Shown piece by piece: positions 6,795-15,693 of a stretch of 18,455 nucleotides of DNA. Position numbers and translations under genes: made by a program. Positions within the stretch are counted from its first letter, which is position 1; every line of letters begins with the position of its first letter. Origin of the DNA: Paludibacter sp. (GTDB taxonomy: Bacteria > Bacteroidota > Bacteroidia > Bacteroidales > Paludibacteraceae); the NCBI GenBank assembly GCA_028705705.1, contig JAQWCZ010000005.1:1-18455 (forward strand), read 5' to 3'. Under the pieces are notes generated by a model. It made no database searches and was not told the DNA's origin. It saw nothing but the letters and a program-made list of their open reading frames with translations.

Positions 6795-9700
6795 ATGAAA
6801 AACAAAATTAATAAATCAATTAAAGCATTTATTTGCTTAATAATGTTGTCCCAATTTATCATGAGTAGTGATATAATTTCATCAGATTATTTACCTATTG
6901 GATTTATCAAAGTAACACCAATTGAAGCAAATCATATTATCAACACATACCAGAATCTTATAATTGTAGATGTAAGAAGCACTATTGCTTTCGAAAACAA
7001 ACATATTTTAGGTGCTATTTCAATCCCATTAGCAGAAATAAAAAATAAAATTTCTTCTATTGATAAACTGTCCACAATTCTTGTCTATGGAAATAAAAAT
7101 GAAAATGACCAAGCAGCAAGATTGTTATGGAAAGAAGGATTTGAAAGTATATATAGTCTTTCAATTGACTCTGAAAATTTAGAATACAAGGAATTGACAT
7201 TTATTGAGACCCAACAACAATTAGCTATTTCTAGAAGTAAAGATGTAAGAAATTCCAAATCTCCTGCATCATCAAAATCATATACATCTTCTAATTACTG
7301 TTCATCAGTCGGAGGTTCGACTAGTTATGAGTACATACAAAATATTCAATTATCAGTATTGTCAAAAAATGTAATATCAATAACCGTAGAAATTTTTATT
7401 GCTAATCCAACTAATTGTTTATATGGGTACTCATGCCCAGATTATGATAACAGTCCAGAATATATAAATGCATGGATTGACTGGAATGGTAATAATGTTT
7501 TTGAATCACAAGAACGTGTACTGAACGCTTCATTAACAGGATATTCTGGTATAAACTATAAAGGGACTATGAGTACAAGTACAGTGGTGTTAATTCCGGA
7601 TAATGCTAAAATGATGACATGGTTAAGAGTTAATCTGGGATGGAATATGGATCCAAATGATCCATGTCAATATTCTTGGGATTGGGGTGATGTTGTTGAC
7701 AAAGAGATAATGTTATTAGACAATCCTCCAGTTATAGAAGATATCATAATTACTGGTATGGGAGTTCCAGACTCAAAATTCCCTCTAACATATGATCCCT
7801 CAAAGTTTAATAAGTTAAACATTTTTGGAGAAGAAAAAGTCAAGTTTGAAGCAAAAGTAAAGATGGATGAAAATTATGAAATTACAGAAGTTTGTTGGTC
7901 AGGTAATGATATAATATCAGGTAAAGGAAATCCATATAATTATAGAGCAAGTCAGGGTTCACACGGAAACAAAAAAGTTAATTGTATGGTTGTATATAAA
8001 CATAAGTCAAGTGGAACAATAGGAAATCTAACAAAGACAGATAATGATTTTAAACTGTTTTTTCATACAGAAGGTTATGATAGAGGTCGTAAAAATCCAC
8101 CAAACTGGTTTCGGTATTGGAAAGAGGATAAAGCAGTTCCTGGTATGGAAAATGCAAATTATGCTAAAGGTTCTAAATATGAATGGGGAACAATGGATAA
8201 GTTTGGGAATTTAACTCTGTATCCTGGATGTGCAAGATCACATTATTATAAACCTATTGTGATAGAAAACTCAAGTTTTGGAAGAGAGAGTTTTGGTGGC
8301 CCACAAGTCACTGGTGTTGATTGTGTTGCAGAAGTTATTGCACATGAAAATTATCATAACTGGGTAAATGAACAACATAAAGAAGGAAATAGTTTTCACA
8401 TGGAAAATGATTCGGATCGTGATTTGGAAAATGGAAAAAATGATAGACTTCCTGATTTTTATGAGAATGAAACATCATTAACACTTAATACTTCAACAGA
8501 CACATATAATATAAAAAAATTAAAAGGAGTAGATGAATACGCCAAATATGGAGACGAAGAATATATGGCTATGAGAGCTGGTAATATATTAGATGATATT
8601 AAAAAAGCAAATCATAAAAAAGATTGGTCATATAGTAAATCTTATCCAGGTAAAATACAGGCAGAAGGTTTATCTACTAAAACTTTCGCTTCAATTTTAC
8701 AATCTAATTTAAATAGTAGTGATAATTCTGTTGTTCAATTTACAGGAAATTTTTCTGATTCAGTTGTAAACAATGATATTAATGGATTAAATGAATTTTT
8801 AAGAATTGGTGCGGAAATTAATGTTATCAATAGTGGAAGTCTTGGCTTATCGGCAATGTTGTATTCTATGGACACCACTATGATTGCAGCTGCTTCTTTA
8901 GATACCATTTTAGAGACAGGAATTCATAATTTATTCGTTGATTTTGAAGGTGTTGATATTGTTGACAGTAACATTGATGGACCATATCTTGTTAAATTAC
9001 AAATGCTAAACTTATACGGTGATGAAAATGATCGTGCGGATTTTGTAACGGGAGAATATCTGATTTCAAATTTTAAACCAAAAGATGCATATTTTTTAGA
9101 ACAATTATCATTTTTTGGAAAAGATATTGATAATGACTCCAAATTTGATTCACTTGTTTTTAATATAGGTATCAACATCAATTTAGCAGATTATTACAGA
9201 ATAGAGGGAGGATTATTTGATAAAAATGGAAGTATTATTGAGTTTGTAACAAGAAATATATTTTTAGAAAAAAACAATCAAACAGTACAACTGACATTTG
9301 ATGGCAAGAAAATTAACAATACAAGACTTGATAGTCCATATTATATAAAGTGTTTAGGTCTTATCAAGGATAATCTTATTGATTTTCGTAATGATGCATA
9401 TACAATACAAGGACTTACATACACAGATTTTCAGTCATCGATTGCTTCCTTTAATGGTAATTTTATTTATGAAGGTATAGATACAGATGGTGATAGTCTA
9501 TATAATTTTTTAAAAGTAAATATCGGTGTAAATGCTAAATCAGATGGTCAATATAAACTTTTTGGGTCAATATTCGATCAACAAAATAATCTAATAATAA
9601 ACGGAGAAGGACTTGTTAATTTACATAAAGGTGAAAATTCAGTTGAAATTATTGTTGATGGAAAAACTATGAATGTTTTTGGCATTGATGGCCCATATAT

Positions 9701-10805
9701 TATGAAAAATTTAGCATTATCCGATGTAAACGGTACAATAGTAGATTTTTTAACTATAGCTGATACAACATCATATTTTTTGCATACTGATTTTCAGCCA
9801 CCAAGCAAGCGAATTGTTACATTACAAGGTGTTTATTGTGATTTCAAGACAGACATAGACTCGGATTGTATTTACGATTATTTAACAGTGGAGTCTGAAG
9901 TACTACTTACGGATCCAGGTTATGTTATTGCTAAAGCAAGATTAGTAGATGCTAAAGGAAATGATATATGTTGGGCCGAAAATATTACTTATTTAAGATC
10001 TGATACAACACAATTTATTATGCTAAACTTTAATGGTGAAGCAATTTATAAAAACAAAGAAAATGGTCCTTATTCAGTTAAGAATTTCTATATCTATCAT
10101 ACCGGTGATCCTACAGTACCTGATTACGTTTTAGATGCATATACTTCAAAATCTTATTGTTATTCTGAGTTTGATACATTACCTGGTATGCAAGCACAAA
10201 AAAATGAAACAATTTGTAAGGGTGATAGTCTCCATATTGGTAATACAACCCTATCTAAAGCAGGTCAATATATACTCAATTTAAATGATATTAATGGTTG
10301 CGATTCTATAGTTACTTTAACATTAAATGTTGATGATGTTTCAAAACCCAATTTATCAGCAATTGTTGACACGCTTAAATGTGATTTGGAGGGTGAATAT
10401 TACAAATGGTATCTAAATGATGAACAAATTGAAGGAGACATGGCACAAAGTTATATAATCGAATCATCAGGTTACTACCAGGTAGCAATAATAAACAAAA
10501 ATGGTTGTCAGTCTCCCCGATCTGATTCTATATTTGTAACAAAAACATCTGTTGAAAATATTGATTTTGATAGATACATAAATGTGTACCCAAATCCGAC
10601 CATTGATAAAATTATATTTGAACGTATAAATTGTAATAATGAGGTTTTATTGCAAATATTTACAATTACAGGTATAAGAGTTTATTCTCAAATAATTACA
10701 ACTTCAAATATGGAAATAGATTTGTCTGGTTATTTACCCGGAATTTATTGCTTGATTATAACACAAAAAAATATGATTAAGTTTCATAAAATTATAAAAG
10801 AGTAA
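6795..10805 (+). CDS. Putative T9SS-secreted metalloprotease with cysteine-less rhodanese and GEVED-like domains
   Basis: Encodes 1336 residues. In order: signal peptide (about 1-25); rhodanese-like domain (about 37-122; IIVDVRSTIAFENKHILGA) whose catalytic loop reads VYGNKNEND, with Gly99 where Cys is expected; GEVED-like domain (168-308; YCSSVGGSTSYEYIQNIQLS, INAWIDWNGNNVFESQERV, WGDVVDKEIML); a region with zincin motif H517-E-N-Y-H521 in VIAHENYHNWVNEQH; an acidic DSDRDLENGKNDRLPDFYE segment; four ~118-residue repeats (645-1126); a GCDSIVTLTLNV segment (1136-1179); an Ig-like segment (1184-1249); and a T9SS type A sorting domain (about 1262-1336; NVYPNPTIDKIIFE, LSGYLPGIYCLIIT). The HEXXH suggests a zinc peptidase; the third ligand is unproven (E588 or E589 of GDEEYMAMRAG, or H535). 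The gene is strikingly AT-rich against the flanks, suggesting a separate origin. Substrate unknown. Confidence 0.8.
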   Translation: MKNKINKSIKAFICLIMLSQFIMSSDIISSDYLPIGFIKVTPIEANHIINTYQNLIIVDVRSTIAFENKHILGAISIPLAEIKNKISSIDKLSTILVYGNKNENDQAARLLWKEGFESIYSLSIDSENLEYKELTFIETQQQLAISRSKDVRNSKSPASSKSYTSSNYCSSVGGSTSYEYIQNIQLSVLSKNVISITVEIFIANPTNCLYGYSCPDYDNSPEYINAWIDWNGNNVFESQERVLNASLTGYSGINYKGTMSTSTVVLIPDNAKMMTWLRVNLGWNMDPNDPCQYSWDWGDVVDKEIMLLDNPPVIEDIIITGMGVPDSKFPLTYDPSKFNKLNIFGEEKVKFEAKVKMDENYEITEVCWSGNDIISGKGNPYNYRASQGSHGNKKVNCMVVYKHKSSGTIGNLTKTDNDFKLFFHTEGYDRGRKNPPNWFRYWKEDKAVPGMENANYAKGSKYEWGTMDKFGNLTLYPGCARSHYYKPIVIENSSFGRESFGGPQVTGVDCVAEVIAHENYHNWVNEQHKEGNSFHMENDSDRDLENGKNDRLPDFYENETSLTLNTSTDTYNIKKLKGVDEYAKYGDEEYMAMRAGNILDDIKKANHKKDWSYSKSYPGKIQAEGLSTKTFASILQSNLNSSDNSVVQFTGNFSDSVVNNDINGLNEFLRIGAEINVINSGSLGLSAMLYSMDTTMIAAASLDTILETGIHNLFVDFEGVDIVDSNIDGPYLVKLQMLNLYGDENDRADFVTGEYLISNFKPKDAYFLEQLSFFGKDIDNDSKFDSLVFNIGININLADYYRIEGGLFDKNGSIIEFVTRNIFLEKNNQTVQLTFDGKKINNTRLDSPYYIKCLGLIKDNLIDFRNDAYTIQGLTYTDFQSSIASFNGNFIYEGIDTDGDSLYNFLKVNIGVNAKSDGQYKLFGSIFDQQNNLIINGEGLVNLHKGENSVEIIVDGKTMNVFGIDGPYIMKNLALSDVNGTIVDFLTIADTTSYFLHTDFQPPSKRIVTLQGVYCDFKTDIDSDCIYDYLTVESEVLLTDPGYVIAKARLVDAKGNDICWAENITYLRSDTTQFIMLNFNGEAIYKNKENGPYSVKNFYIYHTGDPTVPDYVLDAYTSKSYCYSEFDTLPGMQAQKNETICKGDSLHIGNTTLSKAGQYILNLNDINGCDSIVTLTLNVDDVSKPNLSAIVDTLKCDLEGEYYKWYLNDEQIEGDMAQSYIIESSGYYQVAIINKNGCQSPRSDSIFVTKTSVENIDFDRYINVYPNPTIDKIIFERINCNNEVLLQIFTITGIRVYSQIITTSNMEIDLSGYLPGIYCLIITQKNMIKFHKIIKE
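8727..10172 (+). repeat. Four tandem ~118-codon repeats in the 1336-aa protein
   Basis: Four protein repeats at about residues 645-762, 768-880, 883-1000 and 1007-1126. Each opens with a beta strand and an acidic turn (NNDINGLNEFL, DIDNDSKFDSL, DTDGDSLYNFL, DIDSDCIYDYL), has a middle strand ending in a short VxLxFDGK-like segment, then a conserved PY motif (DGPYLVK, DSPYYIK, DGPYIMK, NGPYSVK) and a closing tyrosine/aspartate-phenylalanine stretch. The acidic turns resemble calcium-binding loops. Identity is low, so the copies are old. I do not recognise a named family. Confidence 0.75.
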
Positions 10806-10828
10806 ATTGTTTAATTTGCAAATTTGTA

Positions 10829-10984
10829 ATGTTGGGGACAGTGCCTATTTCTCCTTCTATTGTGCATTTTCAGGTACCAACACTTCCGGCTGCTGAATAT
10901 AGTATCGAAATCAGATGCCTTTCAAGAAGTAAAAAGAATCTCGTGAGTGATTTTATGTCTGAAACAATACAGGTTTTAGCATAA
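10829..10984 (+). pseudogene. C-terminal remnant of a DUF4469-like gene
   Basis: A 51-codon frame, too small to be a domain by itself, reads from ATG to TAA with VPISPSIVHFQVPTLP then AAEYSIEIRCLSRSKKNL and ends SETIQVLA. The pattern (P-S, Phe-x-VP-x-LP, a Gly or Ala before EYxIEIR, final xVL) resembles the last strands of DUF4469 proteins, which in Bacteroidota combine an HU-like DNA-binding domain with an Ig-like C-terminus. No upstream portion of such a gene remains: the preceding DNA is the end of the AT-rich protease gene. I infer a gene tail left when the AT-rich gene was inserted or when a deletion joined the two. It could instead be a short real ORF. Confidence 0.4.
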
Positions 10985-11047
10985 CATATTGGTCTCTCTA
11001 TCGACTTTTTATACTTTTCATCCGTGTAGTGTAGCAAAATTACATAC

Positions 11048-11070
11048 CCGATGTAAATACATTACATCGG
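11048..11070. repeat. 9-bp hairpin between remnant and tamB
   Basis: CCGATGTAA (11048-11056) and TTACATCGG (11062-11070) are perfect complements around the 5-base loop ATACA. No T-run follows on the plus strand; TTAATACAAA comes about ten bases later. It is plausible as a weak terminator or a small repeat unit. Confidence 0.45.
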
Positions 11071-11122
11071 CGGTGTGTGTTTAATACAAAGGTTGGAAAT
11101 AAGATTTTATCTCTGCTACATT

Positions 11123-11155
11123 AGACCTGTCAGGTTTTCAAAACCTGACAGGTCT
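11123..11155. repeat. 33-bp near-perfect palindrome, intergenic repeat; possible tamB terminator
   Basis: Two 16-base arms (11123-11138 and 11140-11155) are perfect complements around a single C. The core ACCTGTCAGGTTTT / AAAACCTGACAGGT is a repeat I recall as common between genes in Bacteroidota genomes. It sits 45 bases past the tamB stop on that gene's strand, so it may end tamB transcripts, although no long T-run follows. Confidence 0.65.
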
Positions 11156-11199
11156 GGAAAATAATTCGTCTGGAGTTCGGCTTAACTACCTGGCAATCT

Positions 11200-14100
11200 C
11201 TATTTTTTTTTAAACAACCCCTTCACCACTCCCCAGTAATACACGAACATCTCCGGTATAGTATTGAAGTCTTCCCGATAGATTAAGCCCACACCCTGCG
11301 TAGTTTTGGCTTCGCGGAGTTGTGCCCGGTCGATGGTGTGGTTGTAAGCCGTAAAACGTAAACGGCCCGATTCTATGAGTTTGTATTCCAGGTCGAAGTC
11401 TCCGATAAACTTGTTCTCACTGATGTTATCGTTTCGATAACCAATATTGCCGTTGATAACCAGTCGGTTGTTGGGTTGAATCAGTATTTGTGCTTTTACC
11501 TCATCAGATTCAACATCCGTTTTTTGCCAGTCAAATCCAACTGAAAACACATTCGAATTCAGGATGTTTTGAAGATAATTGTTGATTTGCGCACTGGCAG
11601 ATGCCACAGCAAACGAAATCCCTTCGTTAATACCTACTGCTGTTGTACGCATATTATCCGGTGTGAAAAATTTATGGAACAACATCAGATAGAGAATTTG
11701 GCGGTTCATCATTTCATCCGTATTGATGATATTCTTGACCCTGCTTTTCACACTTTCATCGCTGGCTGGCAGGTCGATGTCAAATTTTATGGTCGGCGAC
11801 ATTAAATTCTCAGTCAGGTGCAGCAAACAATGCACCGGCACCGTTGAACGGGTTGTGATTTGTTTTAGCTCTTCACTTTCTATCAGATCTGTAAGTGATG
11901 CAGTCAAAGGATAATAACCGTTGATATTTACCTGCGATTGAAAAGGATCGCCTGCCCAGGAAAGAGTACTTCCTGCGTTAATTTTGAATTCTTTACGAAT
12001 AACTGTCTGCAAGGTAAACAGATAATTTCCCTGATCCAGTTCCACTGTTCCGTATAGTTCGACATCAGAGAAAGTGTCGAACCGAATCCGGATGTTACCT
12101 CTCCCGCGACCGTTGATTTTATCACCGGCTTTCGGATCTACGATAATCTCCATTTCGGCTTCGGGAGTCACCTCAATTTGCATATCCACTTTTACATTGA
12201 ATGGCGTCTGATTTACAAAATCCTTTTTAAGTGCTTGTTTCTCTTCTATATATTGGTTGATTCGTTTCTCCGTAAAACGGATAAAATTATTTTCCATCAC
12301 AGAAGAAGAGCTGCCCATTGACATAAAACATTTGGTTCCCGGTCGGGATACACCGTTGACGATGATGTTGGCCTCGTTGAAATTCCCGTAAATGCGTACC
12401 AGTCCGCCCATATAGGCTTTGCCATAGAAGAAATCATCATGCACAGAGCTTGTATTGAGCCCGATTATTTTGTTCGCGTTTATTCGGATATCATACACCA
12501 TATCTCCGAAAGTACCGTCATGATCGATGTAACCATTCAGCGTTGCATTGTTTTTTTCTTCATCACTTAAATTGATGTTATTCAGGTGGATGCGGTGTGG
12601 TGTAAGGATTACCCTGTCATTAAAACGATAAGTGGTATTCAGTAAATCAATGGATGCCCTGCCATCGGTTACCGCAATGTCCCCTTCAAAAAGAAGGGTT
12701 TTTGTCGGACCGAAAATACGCAACATCCCTGCTCCATCACCGTTAAAATTGCTGGCAACTCCTTCAAAATACGGGTTAAGGAATTCCAACGGAACTTTTG
12801 TGGCATCTATATGTAGATCAAGTGAATCGTTTCGGGGGACAAAAACGCCCGTTCCTTTGGCAACCGTTTCCTGGTTTTTATTTGTAAAATCACCCTTGAT
12901 TAGCAGTTGGCTATGTACTTTATCCCAGGTAGAAGAAATATCGGCATTCGCGATGATTTTATCATTTAGAGAAAAATCTTTTACATCCACATCAGCAAGA
13001 AAAATGGGTTCTTTCAACAAACTGTAAAGGTTCAGTTTTCCGGTTATCAGTCCGCCAAATTTAATTCCTTTTAAACGCAAAAGCCGCATGATATAATCCA
13101 GGTTCAAATCGTTCATGGACACAATCATACTGTCTTTTTTGTTTTTAGAAGCCTTACCATTGACATGAATAAACTGTTTTTTATTTTCAAAACGAAAATT
13201 GTTAATGGTAATCAAGCTGTCAGAATAAATATGCATGTCAGATTCTCTGATGTTCCAAACAGAGTCGGAGATGATAACCTGAGTAGGTAGCATAACGGTA
13301 TGTGCCTGAAGGGACTTATTCTTTTTCACCAGATTGGTGCTGGTGTTGATTTCCCCTGCATTGGTAACTTCTTCGTTGTTTTGCCAAATTAGCCGGGCAT
13401 TCACGATATCCCGGGATGCTTCGGTGGAAAGATAAACATTCAACATATCAGCCTTTTTATCATGCAGTTGGGTCCTGCCGGTAAGCATTATTTTATCAGC
13501 TTCATTTTCAAGATTCAGGGAGATATTCTCAAAAATTTGTTTTTCTGTTTTAAATGCATTTATTTTCAATGTAAGTTCTATGTTGCTCAGATTCTCATTA
13601 ATATTTCCTTTTATACTCGAATGCCCATCAATTTCATATGGCAAAGAAAGGATACGGGAGATTTCTTGTGTGTTATCGATATTGAGGTCTATGGCTATCG
13701 TATTAGGAAGATGCTGGGTACTGTTGTTTTCGGAGAGAGAGGGCAAATAGCCGGATAAAATTCTTTTAAATGTATTGCCAATGCTACTGTATTTAAAATC
13801 CCCGGAAAATGACCCGTTTACATAATCGGATTTTATGCTGAAGTAGGTGTAATTAACATTTGTCCTTGATGTGAAAACAAAATCGTTGGCATTGAGTGTC
13901 TGGTTTTGATTGGTAAATTCGATGTCTTTCACAACGAGATTGCCATTCAGATTATCCAGGTTGTTTCCGCTGATATTGGTTTTCCCGTGAAATGAAAGTT
14001 TTGAATCGGGATATTGCTCAATTAAATTTAACGCATACAGGTCTGCATTTTGAATGGTCAGATCGAAATCGAAAACCGGCACTTTCGGATTTCTGAAATC

Positions 14101-15693
14101 AATGATACCCAGGAAACTGGCATCAATATTTTCATCCTTGAGGTTGATTTTTCCATTAAAACCGTTTCCATCGTAAGTCCCGTCGAAATCAGCATGAGTA
14201 TAGGCATAATTGTTAAATTCCAACTCGGCCAGTGTGCCTTTGACAGTACCCCGGATCGGCTGATTGTGTATCTTGGTTCCTTTTGTGTTCAAATCAATGG
14301 CTATGTTCCCAAAAGCAGTATCGTTGAGCAGTTTGCCGATAGATAATCCTTTTGTTTTAAGCGTACCATTGTAAAATAAATCCATCAGGTTGTTTTCAAA
14401 ACGTAAGGAGATATCGGATGAGATATTGCCCACGTTGGTGTTAAAGTTTCCATAAGCAACCAGGTTACTGAGAAAGCCGGAGATGTTTCCTCTATAATTG
14501 ATTTGTCCTAGTCGGTGAAGCTCTTTCGGCAACAGGAAAGGCTTTTGGTAAATTTGAGAGATAAAATCCTGAATATCGGGAATTGAAGCTTGTAAGGTGT
14601 TGATCTGTCCGTAAATAAAGGATTCACCGAAGTTGGGCAATCCATTAATATCTAAAGCGGCATCCATCAATAATGATTTACCATACATAATTTTGACATC
14701 CTGAAACCGCAAACTGGATATTCTCCCTGAAATCAAGGCATTCAGCGTTACTTTTTTATGGATAGCGGCAAATTCAGGAACAAAGGCGCTGAAGTCGGAT
14801 AACGAGAGTTCTGCATCCTGCATCGGGATATTTACACTTAATTGTTCTGCAAAAGTTTTTTTATTCTCTGAGCGGTCAAATTTCAGCAAAAGATTATCCA
14901 GGCTGATAGTTGATTCCGGGAAACTAATAGCAAATTCCGGAAAGCTGATCTCTTGGGGTGAACCAATAATTTTCGCCGAAAGGTTTTTCAGGGTAAATCC
15001 CGATCCGGTTACAGCATTGAGGTAATTAACGGAAGCAAGGATAGAGTCATTGGTTAAAGTTTGGATGGAAATGCCGGCATTGATGTCGTTAATGCTTATC
15101 TTATTTACTTTAAAATGCTGGAAACTGAGCGAATCTGTAATTTTGGTAAAAGAAAGCCCTGAATCTTTGATTTTCAGATTTTCTAATTTTAAATTTACAA
15201 TGGTAGCATCTTTATTCTGTTTTTCTTTTTTAAAAAGAAAATCAAAGTTCGATTTACCGGAAGCATCGGTTTTAATATTGGCATGAAAACGATCAATTTC
15301 CAGGTTTGAAAATACAATTTTTCCATGAATCAATTTCCAGCAATCAAATCCGGCATATATTTTATCTACTTGAAGAAGTGTATCTTGTTGTTGATCCTCA
15401 ATATAAAGATTTTCAATTTTCAATTTATTGAAAAAATGATAATCCACATTCCCGATTTCAATCCGGGTATGCAGGGATTCAGCAAGCTCACGGGTTAGGG
15501 TATCAGCAATATAATTCTGTATCTTATTGAATTGTAGTAAGATAAATGGCAACACCAACAGCAGTAAACAAACTGTGGCCGTTATGATGAATATTTTAAC
15601 TGATTTTTTTATACCTTTGGGCTTTAATTTGTACAAAATTAGAAAATTGTTTGGAATAATCAAAGTGAGAGAAAAAACATCAGACATACTCAT
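11200..15693 (-). CDS. tamB: TamB/DUF490 family envelope protein
   Basis: A 1497-residue protein with one N-terminal membrane helix (about residues 33-54) and then a long beta-rich region of repetitive short strands (patterns such as LKIENLYIEDQQQDTLLQVD and NLEIDRFHANIKTDASGKSN). The C-terminal ~480 residues fit the TamB domain: ILTPHRIHLNNINLSDEEKN, the segment KAYMGGLVRIYGNFNEANII, KINAGSTLSWAGDPFQSQVN, and a closing SVGFDW...YNHTIDRA region. TamB proteins bridge inner and outer membranes and take part in outer-membrane protein assembly or lipid transport; in Bacteroidota the partner is TamL. No TamL gene is in the window. The coordinates use the first ATG, which overlaps the tsaD start on the other strand. 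Non-ATG starts at 15636 (TTG) or 15612 (ATA, giving IKKSVKIF) are possible, because promoter motifs lie inside the first codons. Confidence 0.88.
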   Translation of the reverse strand: MSMSDVFSLTLIIPNNFLILYKLKPKGIKKSVKIFIITATVCLLLLVLPFILLQFNKIQNYIADTLTRELAESLHTRIEIGNVDYHFFNKLKIENLYIEDQQQDTLLQVDKIYAGFDCWKLIHGKIVFSNLEIDRFHANIKTDASGKSNFDFLFKKEKQNKDATIVNLKLENLKIKDSGLSFTKITDSLSFQHFKVNKISINDINAGISIQTLTNDSILASVNYLNAVTGSGFTLKNLSAKIIGSPQEISFPEFAISFPESTISLDNLLLKFDRSENKKTFAEQLSVNIPMQDAELSLSDFSAFVPEFAAIHKKVTLNALISGRISSLRFQDVKIMYGKSLLMDAALDINGLPNFGESFIYGQINTLQASIPDIQDFISQIYQKPFLLPKELHRLGQINYRGNISGFLSNLVAYGNFNTNVGNISSDISLRFENNLMDLFYNGTLKTKGLSIGKLLNDTAFGNIAIDLNTKGTKIHNQPIRGTVKGTLAELEFNNYAYTHADFDGTYDGNGFNGKINLKDENIDASFLGIIDFRNPKVPVFDFDLTIQNADLYALNLIEQYPDSKLSFHGKTNISGNNLDNLNGNLVVKDIEFTNQNQTLNANDFVFTSRTNVNYTYFSIKSDYVNGSFSGDFKYSSIGNTFKRILSGYLPSLSENNSTQHLPNTIAIDLNIDNTQEISRILSLPYEIDGHSSIKGNINENLSNIELTLKINAFKTEKQIFENISLNLENEADKIMLTGRTQLHDKKADMLNVYLSTEASRDIVNARLIWQNNEEVTNAGEINTSTNLVKKNKSLQAHTVMLPTQVIISDSVWNIRESDMHIYSDSLITINNFRFENKKQFIHVNGKASKNKKDSMIVSMNDLNLDYIMRLLRLKGIKFGGLITGKLNLYSLLKEPIFLADVDVKDFSLNDKIIANADISSTWDKVHSQLLIKGDFTNKNQETVAKGTGVFVPRNDSLDLHIDATKVPLEFLNPYFEGVASNFNGDGAGMLRIFGPTKTLLFEGDIAVTDGRASIDLLNTTYRFNDRVILTPHRIHLNNINLSDEEKNNATLNGYIDHDGTFGDMVYDIRINANKIIGLNTSSVHDDFFYGKAYMGGLVRIYGNFNEANIIVNGVSRPGTKCFMSMGSSSSVMENNFIRFTEKRINQYIEEKQALKKDFVNQTPFNVKVDMQIEVTPEAEMEIIVDPKAGDKINGRGRGNIRIRFDTFSDVELYGTVELDQGNYLFTLQTVIRKEFKINAGSTLSWAGDPFQSQVNINGYYPLTASLTDLIESEELKQITTRSTVPVHCLLHLTENLMSPTIKFDIDLPASDESVKSRVKNIINTDEMMNRQILYLMLFHKFFTPDNMRTTAVGINEGISFAVASASAQINNYLQNILNSNVFSVGFDWQKTDVESDEVKAQILIQPNNRLVINGNIGYRNDNISENKFIGDFDLEYKLIESGRLRFTAYNHTIDRAQLREAKTTQGVGLIYREDFNTIPEMFVYYWGVVKGLFKKK
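15612..15619 (+). promoter_or_regulatory. Possible -7 element for tsaD
   Basis: TACCTTTG matches TAnnTTTG on the plus strand and would place the transcription start about 40 bases before the GTG at 15665. No good TTG lies 17-23 bases upstream, so support is partial. Confidence 0.35.
15634..15664 (-). promoter_or_regulatory. Bacteroidota-type promoter facing tamB
   Basis: On the minus strand TTTG (15664-15661) is followed after 19 bases by TAATTTTG (15641-15634), a full match to TTTG-N19-TAnnTTTG. It is placed between tsaD and the tamB membrane helix. If used, transcription would start near 15627, downstream of the tamB ATG codons, so it competes with the ATG start model. Confidence 0.5.

Noticed and set aside
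12632..14346. Several plus-strand frames of 98-131 codons inside tamB
   Set aside because: All are antisense shadows of a continuous 1497-codon gene with clear TamB features.
15527..15664. Upstream extension of the tsaD frame to an ATG at 15527
   Set aside because: The added 46 residues are antisense to the tamB membrane helix and precede the conserved TsaD start; family length fits the GTG at 15665.
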